Source: Hofstenia miamia (taxonomy: Eukaryota > Xenacoelomorpha > Acoela). Taken from it: 44,209 nt of DNA. Position numbers and translations under genes: made by a program. The number at the start of each line of letters is the position of its first letter. Positions within the stretch are counted from its first letter, which is position 1. Where the stretch lies: the NCBI GenBank assembly GCA_004352715.1, contig SCFE01000011.1, positions 1,509,747 to 1,553,955 of the forward strand. Direction: 5' to 3'. Under the pieces are notes generated by a model, which made no database searches, was not told where the DNA came from, and saw nothing but the letters and a program-made list of their open reading frames with translations. Positions 1 through 11,689 of this stretch are shown piece by piece.

Positions 1-440
1 AAACATATATATCCTCATTTTTAGAAATCTTACGAACATTTGAAATTAAGGACTTTACTTTCTGAGATATTTTAGGTTGTTTTAGATAACTTTTCATTGT
101 ATAGATGATGTCATTTCGTAAATCCTTAATGTCCTCCTCCTGATTTAATTTTTCATTTCTTAATAGATTTTGAAACATTGTTTCGGAATTTATTTCTATT
201 TTGAAATTATTAAATGTTGATGGCCAACTCATTTTTAAACCAAATGATAAAGCATCATGTTGTTCTTTTGAAAGTTTGTAACTGGATAAATTTAAAACGG
301 TATCAGTAACACAAAAATCTAGTATATCATTACCTTGTTTTTTCTTCATTTTTAGTATTTTATTTGAATGGGTTGCTTTAATCTTTGTTAACTGTTTTTT
401 GTTAAGTGTTTCTAAAATTGATTCAACATATTTTCTATCT
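1..440 (-). CDS. Penelope-like retroelement, N-terminal part of ORF (runs off left edge)
   Basis: An uninterrupted minus-strand reading frame enters from an AT repeat at about 440 and is still open at base 1, giving about 146 lysine-rich residues. The middle contains NLSSYKLSKEQHDALSFGLK. This resembles the N-terminal motif of Penelope-like reverse transcriptases (N-L-S, then L-x-x-x-E, then a G-L-K/F box). The last residues before the edge (a charged helix ending in KNEDIYV) fit the stretch just before the family's K-A-D-K-G motif, which would lie outside the window. Reverse transcriptase and GIY-YIG endonuclease domains would also lie outside. No start codon is certain because the frame stays open through the AT repeat. 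The family call rests on recognised motifs, not an alignment. Confidence 0.65.
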
Positions 441-461
441 ATATATATATATATATATATT
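437..461. repeat. (AT)n microsatellite
   Basis: Alternating TA run directly upstream of the Penelope-like frame. It may mark the 5' end of that element. Confidence 0.9.
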
Positions 462-1072
462 GTAGAGTGCTGGACTTGTAGTAGAAGCACGTGCAACACT
501 CAGCAAGCATTCTATATTTAGAAATGTTAAGCAAGAAAACAAGAGCATGTTCATTTCATAGATTAAAAAGTATTCAGAGAACAAGTTAATTCCAAACTTC
601 TTACAGAGCTATGGCCTCCGGCCGAAGCGATGAACCATTTCCAAAACCTAATTCTCTGCTCATTTTAGACTAGAGAAAATACAAAAATTATAGCTACATG
701 CAAACAGCGCTTCCTAACAGTACTCATCCTTATACATATTACCTATTATCACCCAGACTAAGGAGCTTAAAAATCCGACCATTTAAAGCCTATGGTTATC
801 TTAGCTACCTGTCGCCCGAAGTCATACCCTAAGCGTTGATCATACTGATCAATAACATAATATAAATAAATATAATAAAATATAATAAAGGGACAATTTG
901 GGAAAAATCTATTGTCCAAAAAAGGCTAAAATGGTAAGTTAATTAAAAATCAGTTGGGGAAACCTGTAATAGCAAAAGTAAAAGCAACTAGAAGCTAGGG
1001 TAGGAAAACTTAAATTGACAGAATTAACATTGACTGCGTATTTACAAATATCGGTAAACAGAAAGCAATGAG
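462..1072. other. Stretch with no recognised gene
   Basis: About 600 bases of unique-looking AT-rich sequence with a short GC-rich patch near 615-630. Being next to the Penelope-like frame, it could be that element's terminal repeat or flank. I see no coding exon, RNA gene or inverted repeat that I can defend. Confidence 0.4.
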
Positions 1073-1268
1073 TTTCAAGTGATATTGTTATACAATAAAT
1101 ATTAAAAGAAGCAAAATTGTTAGAAAACAGATATTTCATTAATAAAATGTGTGCAGTTTTTCCAATATAAATTATAGTGATAGTAAATATTTAACACAAA
1201 ACAGTTGGCTAATATATCCAGCCAAACTAAATAGTTGTTTACAAATGTATAAATAAATGTTGTGAACA

Positions 1269-1270
<2 letters not shown>
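1073..1270. repeat. 198-bp dispersed repeat, copy 1
   Basis: Matches 6633-6830 in the same orientation with about four mismatches over 198 bases by eye. Both copies end at the same bases (GTTGTGAACAAT) and both run straight into an AT microsatellite. No terminal inverted repeat, poly(A) tail or coding potential is evident. It is probably a short non-autonomous element or a fragment of one. Confidence 0.85.
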
Positions 1271-1299
<29 letters not shown>

Positions 1300-1306
1300 A
1301 TATATA
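1270..1306. repeat. (AT)n microsatellite
   Basis: Alternating AT tract with one TTA interruption, abutting the 198-bp repeat. Confidence 0.9.
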
Positions 1307-1382
1307 GTCTAACTGATGGAATAATAATTATATTGACATTCAAATTGTGAAAATTCCCGACATTTTATTTGGGAAAACTTAC

Positions 1383-1454
1383 AAAAAGGGATTTCTATAA
1401 AATTAACTACGCTGACAGAAGTTATATCGATTTTCAATAGACTCGCAAGCTTTG
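1383..1454 (-). CDS. Candidate internal exon of secreted-protein gene
   Basis: Minus-strand exon of 72 bp coding KLASLLKIDITSVSVVNFIE and a few more residues. It is preceded by an AG acceptor and followed by a perfect GTAAGT donor. It needs two bases at its start, matching the single base left by the exon at 1582-1727, and it ends with one base. The hydrophobic/alternating pattern vaguely recalls a SEA-type domain, but this is only an impression. The next exon to the left was not found; the Penelope-like element and the window edge intervene. Confidence 0.5.
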
Positions 1455-1581
1455 CTCTTTCATAGAATTTGTGTATGTTAGTTTGCAGAAAACAATGTTG
1501 TATTTTGTAAATACTTTTATGCAATAGACTTTTTTAGCTCTTAACTAGAAATTTTTATATAAAAAATAACAAAAAACTCAC

Positions 1582-1727
1582 ACAGTGTTCTCATATACGT
1601 ACTCCGTCCATCACGTTCTATTACTTCAAATAAGTTTCTGATTTTCTCAAGTTCAGTTTCTTCACTTTCACCTTGACAAGCGATTCCTCCATGAAAATTT
1701 TCAGGAGAACATGTTCTTGAGCGGGTT
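1582..1727 (-). CDS. Candidate exon, second half of a thrombospondin type-1-like module
   Basis: Exon of 146 bp between a TTTCTAG acceptor and a consensus GTGAGT donor, open throughout in one frame (48 whole codons). It begins TRSRTCSPENFHGGIACQGE, which closely follows the second half of a thrombospondin type-1 repeat: R-x-R-x-C, then G-G-x-x-C, then G-E-S-E-E-T. The usual last cysteine is not visible. Splice phase matches both neighbours: one leading base completes the AG left by the 1957-2128 exon, and one trailing base is completed by the 1383-1454 exon. TSP1 modules occur in secreted and cell-surface proteins, so an extracellular role is inferred. Confidence 0.65.
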
Positions 1728-1956
1728 CTAGAAATTTAAACTGGAACATATAGAACATGTAAATGCTAATTTGGGATTTTTTAAATAACGTATGATTCAA
1801 TAATAGAACAATCCTTCAAAGACATAGAAGAAAAAATTTGTTGTCATTGATTATGTCGCTATATCATGTAAATTATTGTAGATCTCTACAGATCAGATTT
1901 TTATAGAGATTGGTAGAAAATGCAAATATTGGAAAAATACGGTTGAATATATGTAC

Positions 1957-2128
1957 CTTTGAAGATAGCAAACAAAATTCATCGGAAATGTCTTGATCAG
2001 ACGAAATATTGCAATTTGCTCCCTAGATTTGTAACTGACCCCTGTATTGAACGTGTCAATCAAGGATTGGACTTGGGCCGCAAAAAAAGAATGAAGTCGG
2101 TCTAAGTCGTAAATTTCAGTACAAAGGG
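1957..2128 (-). CDS. Candidate exon of the same gene, unknown domain
   Basis: Exon of 172 bp with a TATTCTAG acceptor and an AG|GTACAT donor, open in a single frame for 56 codons with several CpG sites, unlike the sequence to its right. The protein has one cysteine near each end and a helix-like middle (SYKSREQIAIFRLIKTF). I do not recognise the domain. It starts with two bases and ends with two. This fits the one base left by the exon at 24669-24841 and the one-base start of the exon at 1582-1727. The 229-bp intron to its left is compact. Confidence 0.6.
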
Positions 2129-2130
2129 CT

Positions 2131-4100
2131 AGAATAGTTCAAGATTGTAACAATAAATATACATTATTCCCCTTACATTGCAATATTATATCATATATTG
2201 TTTTCGATGGACTAATCATACCACTAAACCAAAAAAATATCATGGCAATTATGAGTTTAACTTTGGTATTTACACAAAAATCTTATAGTGGATTGGGCTG
2301 GCCCATTAATGACTTTTACCACTAGCTGGTCTTGGTTGCTGGTTGAAGACATCTGTCCTTAAATCAAGGCCTTGTTACAAATTGTTAGATTATATTATGC
2401 AGAGTGGTGAACAACATTCTTACAAAAATTCTTTACATAATGCTATTTATTGATTTATGTATAGACGAGATATTCAAATGTAGGTATGAAGAAATTTATA
2501 CATATATTTGGGTAGCTTTGAATACTTGTCTCACTGATAGCACCAATATGCTGCATAATTGAGCCAATTGATTAATTTAAGCTTAGTTTGGTTGATCTGA
2601 CTCACTGATCTGTCTTGGCATCATTACTTCTTTGCATTGCCATTTTTAGGAATATCATATAACTAATATATGATTTTAAAACCTCATTTTGGTATAGTGA
2701 TTTTATTGTTTAATCTTCATGCTTACCAGATAGATTTAAGAAAATATAAAATTTTGTACACAAATTAAAAACATATGGCTTTTGCATGAACTATGCAAAT
2801 TTATAGAGCTGGAGCAAAATCAAATCCAAAAGAAATAGTAAAAATTAATTGGAAAAATGAATTTCAAATAGAACCTCCATATTTACTAACCCAGCTAACA
2901 TATTTTACCAAAATGCCCAATTTACATACATACAGTATATATATATATATATATAAATTTTTGGCATTTATTAATAGAAATAAACTGTCATTTTTAATGT
3001 GCCTATAGTGATGACACACCTCCAATCAATGGGAAAAAGTGTTTTGTGTGTAGTTTTTTCATATTAGAACAAGGTCACAGCCTAACTTATGTGTTCATTT
3101 TAAAATGGGATTTCAGTTGTGTTGCCTACTATTGAGCAGGAAGGTCAGACCCATCTAGCTGCAGTAGTGGGTAAATTTGGGATGTGTTTTTTTTGCATAG
3201 ATAATTACAAAAGCTTCTGACTATGTGCTCTGATGCAATTATGATGCTTCAAATGGAGATAAAGTAAGGATTTGGAGTTTGTGTTTTGTGAAACCTCTCA
3301 TTTTGTTTGCTAGTGCAGAAAGAGAAGGAGGAGATTTTGAGAGATTTCATTATCTCTGGCTGAGGAGGAGTTGAGAATCACATGCGAATGTGAGGGGTAC
3401 CCACTGACAGGTATTGAATAGTGGGCCCATCTTCTTTCTTCACTGGTTACTTTTGGAATTGCAAGTATTCTTAGGTGGTCTCTTCTGTTTTCTGATTCTC
3501 TTTATGCATAGAGTAAATTAAAGGCAAAAAGAGAATATTAATATCATATTCCACTTAATTAATATTTTCTAGCCATTCATTTAGGTTTTGTGCACATTTG
3601 GAGAAAATAAATTTGCAATGCTTCTCCTCTGCAACAAGTCTTCTTCAAATTTTGCAAACAAGGAGTAGAGTAATACTCATTGTTTTGATTTTGAACTAGT
3701 CCAAGTTTGTTAACACTAGAACGGCCATTACTCCTTGTGATTCTTTTTCATGCAGCATTTCAAAATAGAACATTATGTAAAAAAAAGAAAAAAAATTACA
3801 CATGCAAATTCAAATGGATTATCAGTTTAATTGGTGGTGCATATACCTGCTGTTGTTTTTAATAAATGCATACACAAGTAAACAAAATTCTAATTTCGTC
3901 AATTTTGACCCAATTGGCCGTTCTAGTGTTAATTGTAGCTTGTTCAATATTTTTAGACATGAGTAATTTTCTTAAATTCTTGTTGTCAGTTGTTGTTCAG
4001 TAATAGAGTGGTAATTGAGTATGGTCCTTCCCTAGTAGTTTGCACACTTATTTTTGTCATAGAGCATCAGGTGTGTACACAAGAGATTTTGTCTATAATT
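2131..4100. other. Stretch with no recognised gene
   Basis: No exon or element end is convincing here. From about 2.4 kb rightward CpG almost vanishes, marking entry into a block of old repeat debris. A short AT run lies at 2936-2955. Confidence 0.5.
2936..2955. repeat. (AT)n microsatellite
   Basis: Short alternating AT run. Confidence 0.85.
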
Positions 4101-4149
4101 GTGCGTAGTTCACTATTCAAGAATTTACTAAAGTAGCATTGTTGCCTAG

Positions 4150-5000
4150 TGGCCTAGTGATGCTCATTGTTTCATAAGCTAATTCAATTTTAGTTAGGAA
4201 CAATTTAGCATAGTCATTGTTGAGTTTCATCTGTGGAACAACATGGATATTGGCATTGGAGGCAATGTGGCCAAACATGCATTTGCATCAAGAGATTTTG
4301 GCAGAGGATTGTGTTGATGTATTGTAACAGTGCTCAGCCAATGGCAAAAAGTCTCTCCAGTTAATTACCACCAACATGTGAGGTGATTGTTCATATTAAC
4401 TTCAGAAGAATTTGGTTGATGCATTCAACTGCATTAAATTGCAGTGGGTTGATTGCAGTGTGAGCATGGATTACTTCAAATTTTTTGTATAATTCTTGAA
4501 CTAGGTTATTTCCAACTGTTTTCCTTTGATTTGTAACCCATTGAAAAAATGGCTCATATCAAGTTGTTCATAATTGCCTTTGCTGTTGCATTGGGCTCTG
4601 ATTATTTTAACTGGTATCATGTTGCTGTATGTGGTGAAGTTATTTACTCTGATAAGCATTTAAGCATAGCCTTCATCACCTTTGGATAACTGTTCAATAT
4701 CACAATTTACTATTTGGTTTGTCCATTTTGGTAATATTTATGCCAGAATAGCTCTCTGTTCTGGGAAATGGTCTTTGTTTAAGCATATGCAGCTTTGGCA
4801 AAATTGGGTAATGTCCTTAATTGTTTTCTGAGGTAGGTTGCAACAAAATGTGCATACTCCAGTGTGTCAATTTTCATGGAACCTCTTAACAATGTTTGTA
4901 GTACTCTGGTAAGGTTACTGAAAGAGCTAGTGTAAAGGATTCCACTCTGTTAATGCCCATTTGTACTTTTTTATATATCTCATTGCCATAATATTTATGA
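4150..5000 (-). pseudogene. Gypsy copy A: integrase relic
   Basis: Broken minus-strand translation in shifting frames parallels the integrase of copy D at 39.9-40.7 kb. Visible matches are PEYYK before the zinc-binding region, NNFTTYSNMIP against DNFTKYARIIP, and NPLQFNAVECINQ against HPQANGAVEHLN. A WRDFLPLAEHCYNTS stretch then matches the WREVIEMVEYYYNTS region. At least one catalytic aspartate position is no longer recognisable, and there are many stops and frameshifts. It lies just downstream of the RT relic, in normal gypsy order. Non-functional. Confidence 0.75.
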
Positions 5001-5199
5001 ATAGATCTCTGTTTTTGCATTTTTTAATAATTTGTCAAAAGAGAATATCATTTTTTGAGTATTTTGTAATCTCTTTCTAGTATGATTTCTTCCATTACCA
5101 AGACTGAAAACAAAGAGAGTTGGTTTTCCACTTTTGTCCACATTGATTAATTTTCTCATATTTAGTTGTAGGAAGGGAGTTAAAGTTTTGTCTTGTGCC

Positions 5200-6260
5200 A
5201 ATTGTTTAGTTCTTGTTAGTATTGGGGCAGTTTGAACTTTTGTGGCTGATTGTACAGTTAAAGTAATTGAGGTTTTCTATCCAATGGGCAATGATGCTTC
5301 AATGATCTCTGGAATAATTGCATAGCCAGCAGGCTCACATCAAATGTTTCTTCTCAAATCACTAAATGACAAAATTTTTCCAGTGCTTCAAATAGAGTAA
5401 GCATTTCAAGTTTAGTTGCGCCATAATGGTGCTCACTGTTCCATTTTCTTAGGAACTACTGCAAAGGGTTTCTTTGCAATTCTGCACCTGGCTTAATCTG
5501 GCTTCATGTGGTAACATTGTTCTGGGAGCAAGTGGATTGAGCATATTGCATGGAGTGCAAGTGATTTCATAGAGTGCATGGACTTTACTTCTTTCATAAG
5601 GTCATCAACTTTTCTTGCTTTTTCCATACCCATATATGCTCAAATTTTTCACAAGAGCAATTGGCAGCAAAGTTCAGGATGAAAATGTGGTAGTAGTGTA
5701 CAAAGTTAAATATTTATTGGAGATACTCTTTGGTCTGGAGGGCCTTGATTTTTATCAATTTATTCTTTTGCACTGTCTTTTGCAAAACTTGGCCTAGAAA
5801 GATGGCTTTGTTTGTAGCAATGTTGCATGTTTAACATTTATCTGCAATTCTGTTTTAATGAGTACTATTTGCACCTCACTAGCTCTGACAGCATGCTCTT
5901 CTGCACAGATTGTTGTGACAAGGATATCATCAATGTAAGCAGATATTCATTTTATTAATTTTCTGCCTTGTTAACATTTTAGTGATGTATTGTTGGATGG
6001 TAGCATTCACATTGCATAATACAAAGACCTTTCATATCCATTCATAAAGAGCATATACATCATGAAAACTGTTTTCTTTATAGCTTTTTTATGCATCAAA
6101 AACTGTTAATAGACCTGCAGAGATCTAATGTGGTAAACAATTTGTAGGCAACAGCTTTATAAATGATGTCATCAATATTAAGAACTGGATAGGCATTCTT
6201 GCATTTAGATTATAAAATTCTATTACAGAGGTTGTGTTTTTCCCATTTTTGATGAACACA
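5200..6260 (-). pseudogene. Gypsy copy A: reverse transcriptase / RNase H relic
   Basis: The clearest part is near 6.1-6.2 kb, where the minus strand reads NAYPVLNIDDIIYKA followed by LFTTLDLC. This corresponds to DAYPLLRIDDMIYEA and YFTCIDLC in copy D (RT fingers and first catalytic Asp region). Further left, faint matches continue through a Y-x-D-D-like area near 5.9 kb and the connection to RNase H. Stops and frameshifts are frequent and no upstream gag or protease is seen, so the element is 5'-truncated at about 6.3 kb. The 198-bp repeat sits just beyond that point. Confidence 0.7.
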
Positions 6261-6632
6261 TTAGGTAAGTAAGTATTCTGCTTCTATAAGAGTTGCCAGC
6301 ATCAATGAATTGAAAGTTTAGGACAACATTCAAACATGTACCATTTAGAATTATGGTTTGCATGAGAAACCAACCACAATTGAGCAGTAATAGATTAAAG
6401 TAAACATTAACCATCAAGTGTGTATCAAAATAAAGTAGATGCAAACAGTGTATATGTCATTAGTACAATAAAACTGAAACAAAAACCCATCAGTATTTAG
6501 AAAATAGTATAATTCAAGAATGAGCAAAGAGAATTAAAAAATGAATACAGCCCCCTCTCTCATTAAGAAGGGCCATTTTATTGTTTATTGTTAAGGAGAA
6601 CCTACTTCTGAAGAATAAACTAATACCCTCCT

Positions 6633-6830
6633 TTTCAAGTGATATTGTAATACAATAGATATTAAAAGAAGCAAAATTGTTAGAAAACAGATATTTCATT
6701 AATAAAATGTGTGCAGTTTTTCCAATATAAATTATAGTGATAGTAAATATTTAACACAAAACAGTTAGCTAACATATCCAGCCAAACTAAATAGTTGTTT
6801 ACAAATGTATAAATAAATGTTGTGAACAAT
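6633..6830. repeat. 198-bp dispersed repeat, copy 2
   Basis: Near-identical direct copy of 1073-1270, with the same right end, again followed by an AT microsatellite. It lies between gypsy copy A (left) and third-ORF debris (right). Confidence 0.85.
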
Positions 6831-6860
6831 TTATATATATATTTATATTATATATATATG

Positions 6861-6893
<33 letters not shown>
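6831..6893. repeat. Compound (AT)n(GA)n microsatellite
   Basis: AT alternation with TTT, ATTA and ATG interruptions, then a short GA run at 6882-6893. Confidence 0.9.
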
Positions 6894-6894
<1 letters not shown>

Positions 6895-6899
6895 TAGAT

Positions 6900-8651
6900 A
6901 TAGAAATCATTAAGGGTTGTTTGACATAAGCTGAAACCAAATTAATCCAAATTACTTTATTAGCATCTGCTATGAAGTAGGCAGAAAGATTAAATTTAAT
7001 GCCTGATGTATGTGCCAAAATAGTATCCAATTTAGCATCTGGGAATTGGAAAATTGAAAATAACAATTGATGTTATGTAGTGTTTTTATATAAGAAATTT
7101 ATGTTTTGTAGAATGAGTTTTTCCAACATTTGATAGAGATCATTGCTTTTAGCCCTGATCATAGTAATAATTTCTACTCTTTTAAAAAGGTTGTATTTCT
7201 GTAAGTCTTCCTCAATAAGATTCGCCCATATGATGTCATTAGCTCCTGCCAACAAGGTAAGGTACTTAATTTTTTGCTGCCTAACATTCTTAAGTTATCT
7301 ATTTGTGTTTTGACTTGACAGCTTTTACTGTAGTTTTCCTCCTGTGGCTTTTTTGTGTCTACCAGCAATCTGTAACCTTTCTCACAAATTTTTAGCAGTG
7401 TTGCAGCATCTTTTGTAGAGATTAGTATTTTTAAAGTTCATCATGTCCCGCATTATTGTAATAATTTTCTTTTTGATATACCATGTTTGACAGGTTAAGT
7501 TCTTTTGTCCTTTGGCTATTTGATTTTTGCTTTGTTTCACATTTCCAAGGGTTTCATTTATTTGTGCTGTTCTTACTATAACATGATAATTAAGTTTCTT
7601 ATGATCAATTTCTGGTAATATTTCCAGTAGGCTAGTATTTTGTAGAGCCTGCTTGACCTTTCTTTGTATCATAAATCTGGAGCTTGTGCATTCTATATCA
7701 AAGAGCTCTTTGCTGACTGGGGCACATGAGAATCTCGAATACTTTTTTAGAGTAGGCTTCTGTAACAAGATTCATTTTAATTAGTTCCACATCAGATATT
7801 TTTCTTGTGTATACTGTATGGGTGTAATTCTGATTTTATCTTTATTGCTGATAAGTGTTTAGCCTAAGAGTAGGTTTTGATCTTCTGCTCTTATGCATTT
7901 TGGTTCCAAGAATATCTCTGTTCAAGATAGTTTATATTAATTATTTATTCAGTTTTGTTTTGCATTCTTTGTGAGATTTGTATTGAGGATTCAGACAATT
8001 GTTTCTCTCTTTCTTCTAAAATGATAGTGGGCTTTGGTTTGAGATTGATGATGGGTATAGGCTCAAAGTTGCCTTGTATATTTGTGGTTTCTTCAGTAAT
8101 ATCTATGATGCTTTGGGTTATTTATGGGTAAGAAGTTTGGAGGTATATAAATAGTTGCAGGTTATTTCCTCTAACATTGTGATTTCTGCACATTTGTAAA
8201 TAAGATGTGGTTCCATGTGTAGTTCTTGATAGTAATATAGTGATGTTAATATAGAATCTCCTACCAGGCCCAATGTCAAGTTATCCTAATTCTGATACAT
8301 TGGTTCTCCATCAATTTGGTGGGAAGGGATCTATTTGTTCTCAACTGCTCTGTGAATTATTAATATTTCTCTGTTAAATTTTATTAGCAGATGTATTAAC
8401 AATCACTATTTAAGTGAGGTCCTTCCACAGTTATCATGTTGATTGGGTATCCACCTGATGCTGTTCTCTTTTTGAGCAACAGATCCAGTATTCCAATTTC
8501 TTTTATGTATCTCCAACACAAATCTCAAAGAAGCATAATATGTGCAGACACAACTAGACTTAATATGTTCAGACACAACTAGACTTAAAATCTCTTTGTA
8601 TTGTGTGATGTTGTGTTTCAGTTCTAATAAATAAACTGACATAAGTTTCAT
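6900..8651 (-). pseudogene. Gypsy third-ORF relic (probably part of copy B)
   Basis: Several minus-strand pieces in different frames follow the order of the third ORF in copies C and D. QYKEILSLV at about 8.6 kb matches QYVEILSLS of copy D. A piece near 8.1 kb matches copy C at 16.7 kb. LEILPEIDHKKLNY at 7.6 kb matches LEILPNIDHKKVNY at 17.2 kb. VEIITMIR at 7.15 kb and FPDAKLD at 7.0 kb follow. Orientation and order agree with copy B, whose third ORF begins at 13.0 kb, so this may be its continuation after about 4 kb of inserted or unrecognised sequence. Function unknown; the reading frame is destroyed. Confidence 0.7.
8538..8587. repeat. 25-bp tandem duplication
   Basis: Two adjacent 25-bp units containing CAGACACAACTAGACTTA, with one difference (ATGTGC versus ATGTTC). 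Confidence 0.9.
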
Positions 8652-8659
8652 GCAACCTG

Positions 8660-11200
8660 ATTTGTCACTAGCTGCTTTGTTAACAAGTTAATATATTTAA
8701 AACATTGCCATTAAAAAACTATTGCCATTTAAATTAATTACTAAATAAATAGCAGCTTCCTAACCTACATTTAAATAAAATAATTAATATTACAAACAGT
8801 CTCATTATCAGTCACTTTATAGTCAATAATTTAGATCTAAAAAGAGTTAAGATATATCCTATGTTTGGGTGACTAGCCATTTCAGAATTCCTTAAAACAT
8901 ACATAATGGAAAATGATTGATAGCCAGCTAAACAGGAGATGTCAAAAACTCTTAACTGTACACCTAACATAGATGCATTTCATAAACAGAGGCAGAGAAC
9001 ATTGAATCATTCCTGTCATGGGATAAGGACCATTAATCAACAGAAAACTGTTTAGCTGGACATTTTTAATAGTTAGTCAAACCAGCTTCAATAGCAAAAT
9101 ATGATTTTCAACTAATATACTTCAACAATTGTTACAATGTTTCTACTCTATTTATACTTTCAATTAAAATAAGCAACCATCAATTTGAATTTTGAATTAC
9201 AAAAACACTTCTGCCTAGTTTACTAAAATTAACAAGAAGCAATTTTGAACTCAGATTTTTGTCAAATTAATTTGTCAACAAGTACTTGCTCATACATATT
9301 TATATTTGATTTACAAATCTTGTGTAGCAGATTTCATCTTTTAAGTTGCTCAATTGAGTTTAATCATCTTCTTTCTTTCCTTTTCTTCAATCTTGGATTT
9401 CAGCAGTTATGCTACATTAACTAGAGAGTAAATGTCAGAGTATTGGTGGAAATGGCTTTCAGAATTTGCTAGCCACATGTATTTGTAAGTGTGAGAGTTG
9501 AAAATATCTAAGTTTCTTTTTGCTGCCCAGAATATTTTGAAGTAGAATGCTTAGTGGGTTTTGTATAGTTTATGATATGTAGGATGTGCTTTTCATTGAT
9601 TTTTTGTACTCTTTAAGATGCTATGTTGATATGGTAGTCAACTGAAATAACCAATTGTTTAGTATACATGATATCAGTGCTATTGCAATTTTAATAGCTT
9701 TCTTCTGTACAAGTTGTAGTCTTTGATGTTTCATGATAGGGATTTCCAATTCATGGTTGTCCATGAGAAATATCAATATCAGCCATATAGGTGACATAGT
9801 GTTGATTTCTGGGATCTGTTGATCTGTAAAGATAGCATTTCAGAAGTCTTCAAGTATCCATAGCCTCCTGCTTTCAAAATACTGTCTAAAAGTGTTTCTA
9901 TAAAACTTTTGGTATGTTTTTAAAAGTAATTTGATATTGATTGATGGCCATTGCTGTTGCTGAGTGGCTTTTGAATTGGTACATCATCATTAATGGCATC
10001 AATTGTTTCCTGTTTCTGTTGAAACATGAATCATCTTTTAGTGTTGGATGTTTCAATGTGTGGATTTACAGGATTGAGAATTTCATAAGTTTAGGCTTGT
10101 AACATGAATTGATAGCTAGCTGATGTTCTGATTATATGGTACTGTGACAGAATACAAATGGAAAGGCATTCTTGTTAGCCTCATTCAAGGTAGAAATGTG
10201 CAAATGTAAAGACACCTATTCTGACCATAGTAGTAGTGGTGCAATATTACAAGAAATTTTTAGAGCTATTTTATTTGTACATGATTTATAATAATCAGGA
10301 ATTGTAAATATAGTTCAAAAAAGATTTACAGCACAAAATAGTTCAGCTTTTGGACAACACAAGACATTTAAATTTGTAATCAATATTCTGATTAATGAAA
10401 ATTGTTTCAAAAAGACCTGTAAGTGATCTTAGTATTTTAATTGTATTGTAGGATCATCCAAAACAAACTAAGCTGGTAAAGGAAATAGTCAGTAAAGAAG
10501 AACTAAGATCAAACTTAAATATGATTAAAAAAAAATTCCAAAAATTAATTATAATCTTAGATTAGTTTTGTATTTTGCAACTAAGAATTATCAGTGAAAA
10601 AGATTATAATTAGTATTTGTTGATTCTAGTAATTTGGCAAAACAAAGGTGGTGAATTTGGTTTCATTATTTTTAGAAATCTTGGCAGATAAACATTTGAA
10701 ATTTGAAATCAACTGGTATTTTTTTGGATTAACTATAAATACAGCAAAATTCATTGTAACAATTGTTGAAGAAAATTCTTTGGAGTTCTTATTTATAGTT
10801 TTAATTATGGTTTGATTATTTATTACAATGTTCAGCTAAACAGTTGGTGTTCATTAGTGGTGAGGATTCCATAATGGGAATGATTCTAGGTTTCTTGTTC
10901 TAAGTGATGAACCTGCACTTATGTTAGTAATACAATTAGGAGTTTTCTATTTCTATTTAGCTAACTATTGATCCTTTCTTACATGTACAAACAATAATGA
11001 ATTTGATAAAAGACTAGTAAACCAAATGTAGGATTTTATATTTATATTAATATAGATCCAAATTAATGACTATAATGTGACTGATAATGTGACCTTGTAT
11101 GTATTGATTATTACATGAAGGTTAGGAAGTTGCTATTTATGTATCTTATTTAATTAAACCCAATAAATTTCAGTAATGGCTAATTACATAATTAGTTAAA
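8660..11200. other. Stretch with no recognised gene
   Basis: CpG-free AT-rich sequence. Translations on both strands are littered with stops and no domain is recognisable. A very degraded LINE around 9.4-10.1 kb on the minus strand is conceivable, but I cannot support it. Confidence 0.4.
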
Positions 11201-11210
11201 TAACTAGTTA

Positions 11211-11675
11211 CAATCAAGGTTGCAAGTATACAGTGCACTTCACAAATTGAGACTAAGTCTAGTTGTGTCAAGACTTGAGTAAGCACAAAGCTAGAATAGG
11301 GTACACATAAGTTACTTCTCTGAGATGAGAGGTGGAACTAATTTAATGGAAATGCAGCACAGTGGTTGTTACTTGATTTTGAGATCAGCTTCAGATGGAT
11401 GCCCAACCACTAACAGCTGGCAAGGTAGTTGCTAATTACATATATATTTAAGCAGCTATTGACAGTCAAGTTTGCAAGTATATAGTACACTTTAAAAATT
11501 GAGATTAATTTAAATTGTTTTGAGCCTTGAGTAAGCACTGAGCTAGGATAGGGCACACATAAGTTGCTTCACAGAGCTGAGAGGTGGAACTCATTCAATG
11601 AAAATGGAAGGAAGTGGCTGTCACTTGATTTGGAGATCAGCTTCAGGGGGATGCCCAACCATCAACAGCTGGCAA
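11211..11675. repeat. Tandem duplication, 252-bp period, two diverged units
   Basis: Unit one runs from about 11211 to 11423 and unit two from 11463 to 11675, at a constant 252-bp offset. Shared blocks include TTGCAAGTATA, TTGAGTAAGCAC, GAGAGGTGGAACT, GAGATCAGCTTCAG and ATGCCCAACCA. The units differ by many substitutions, so the duplication is old. No coding frame or RNA-gene box is recognisable. Confidence 0.85.
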
Positions 11676-11689
11676 AGATACTGTTAGGC

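Noticed and set aside
3350-3430. Possible LTR fragment similar to 21160-21195
   Set aside because: Only short shared words (ATCTCTGGC; GTGGGxCCATCTT) with different spacing and no consistent orientation with the nearby pol relic.
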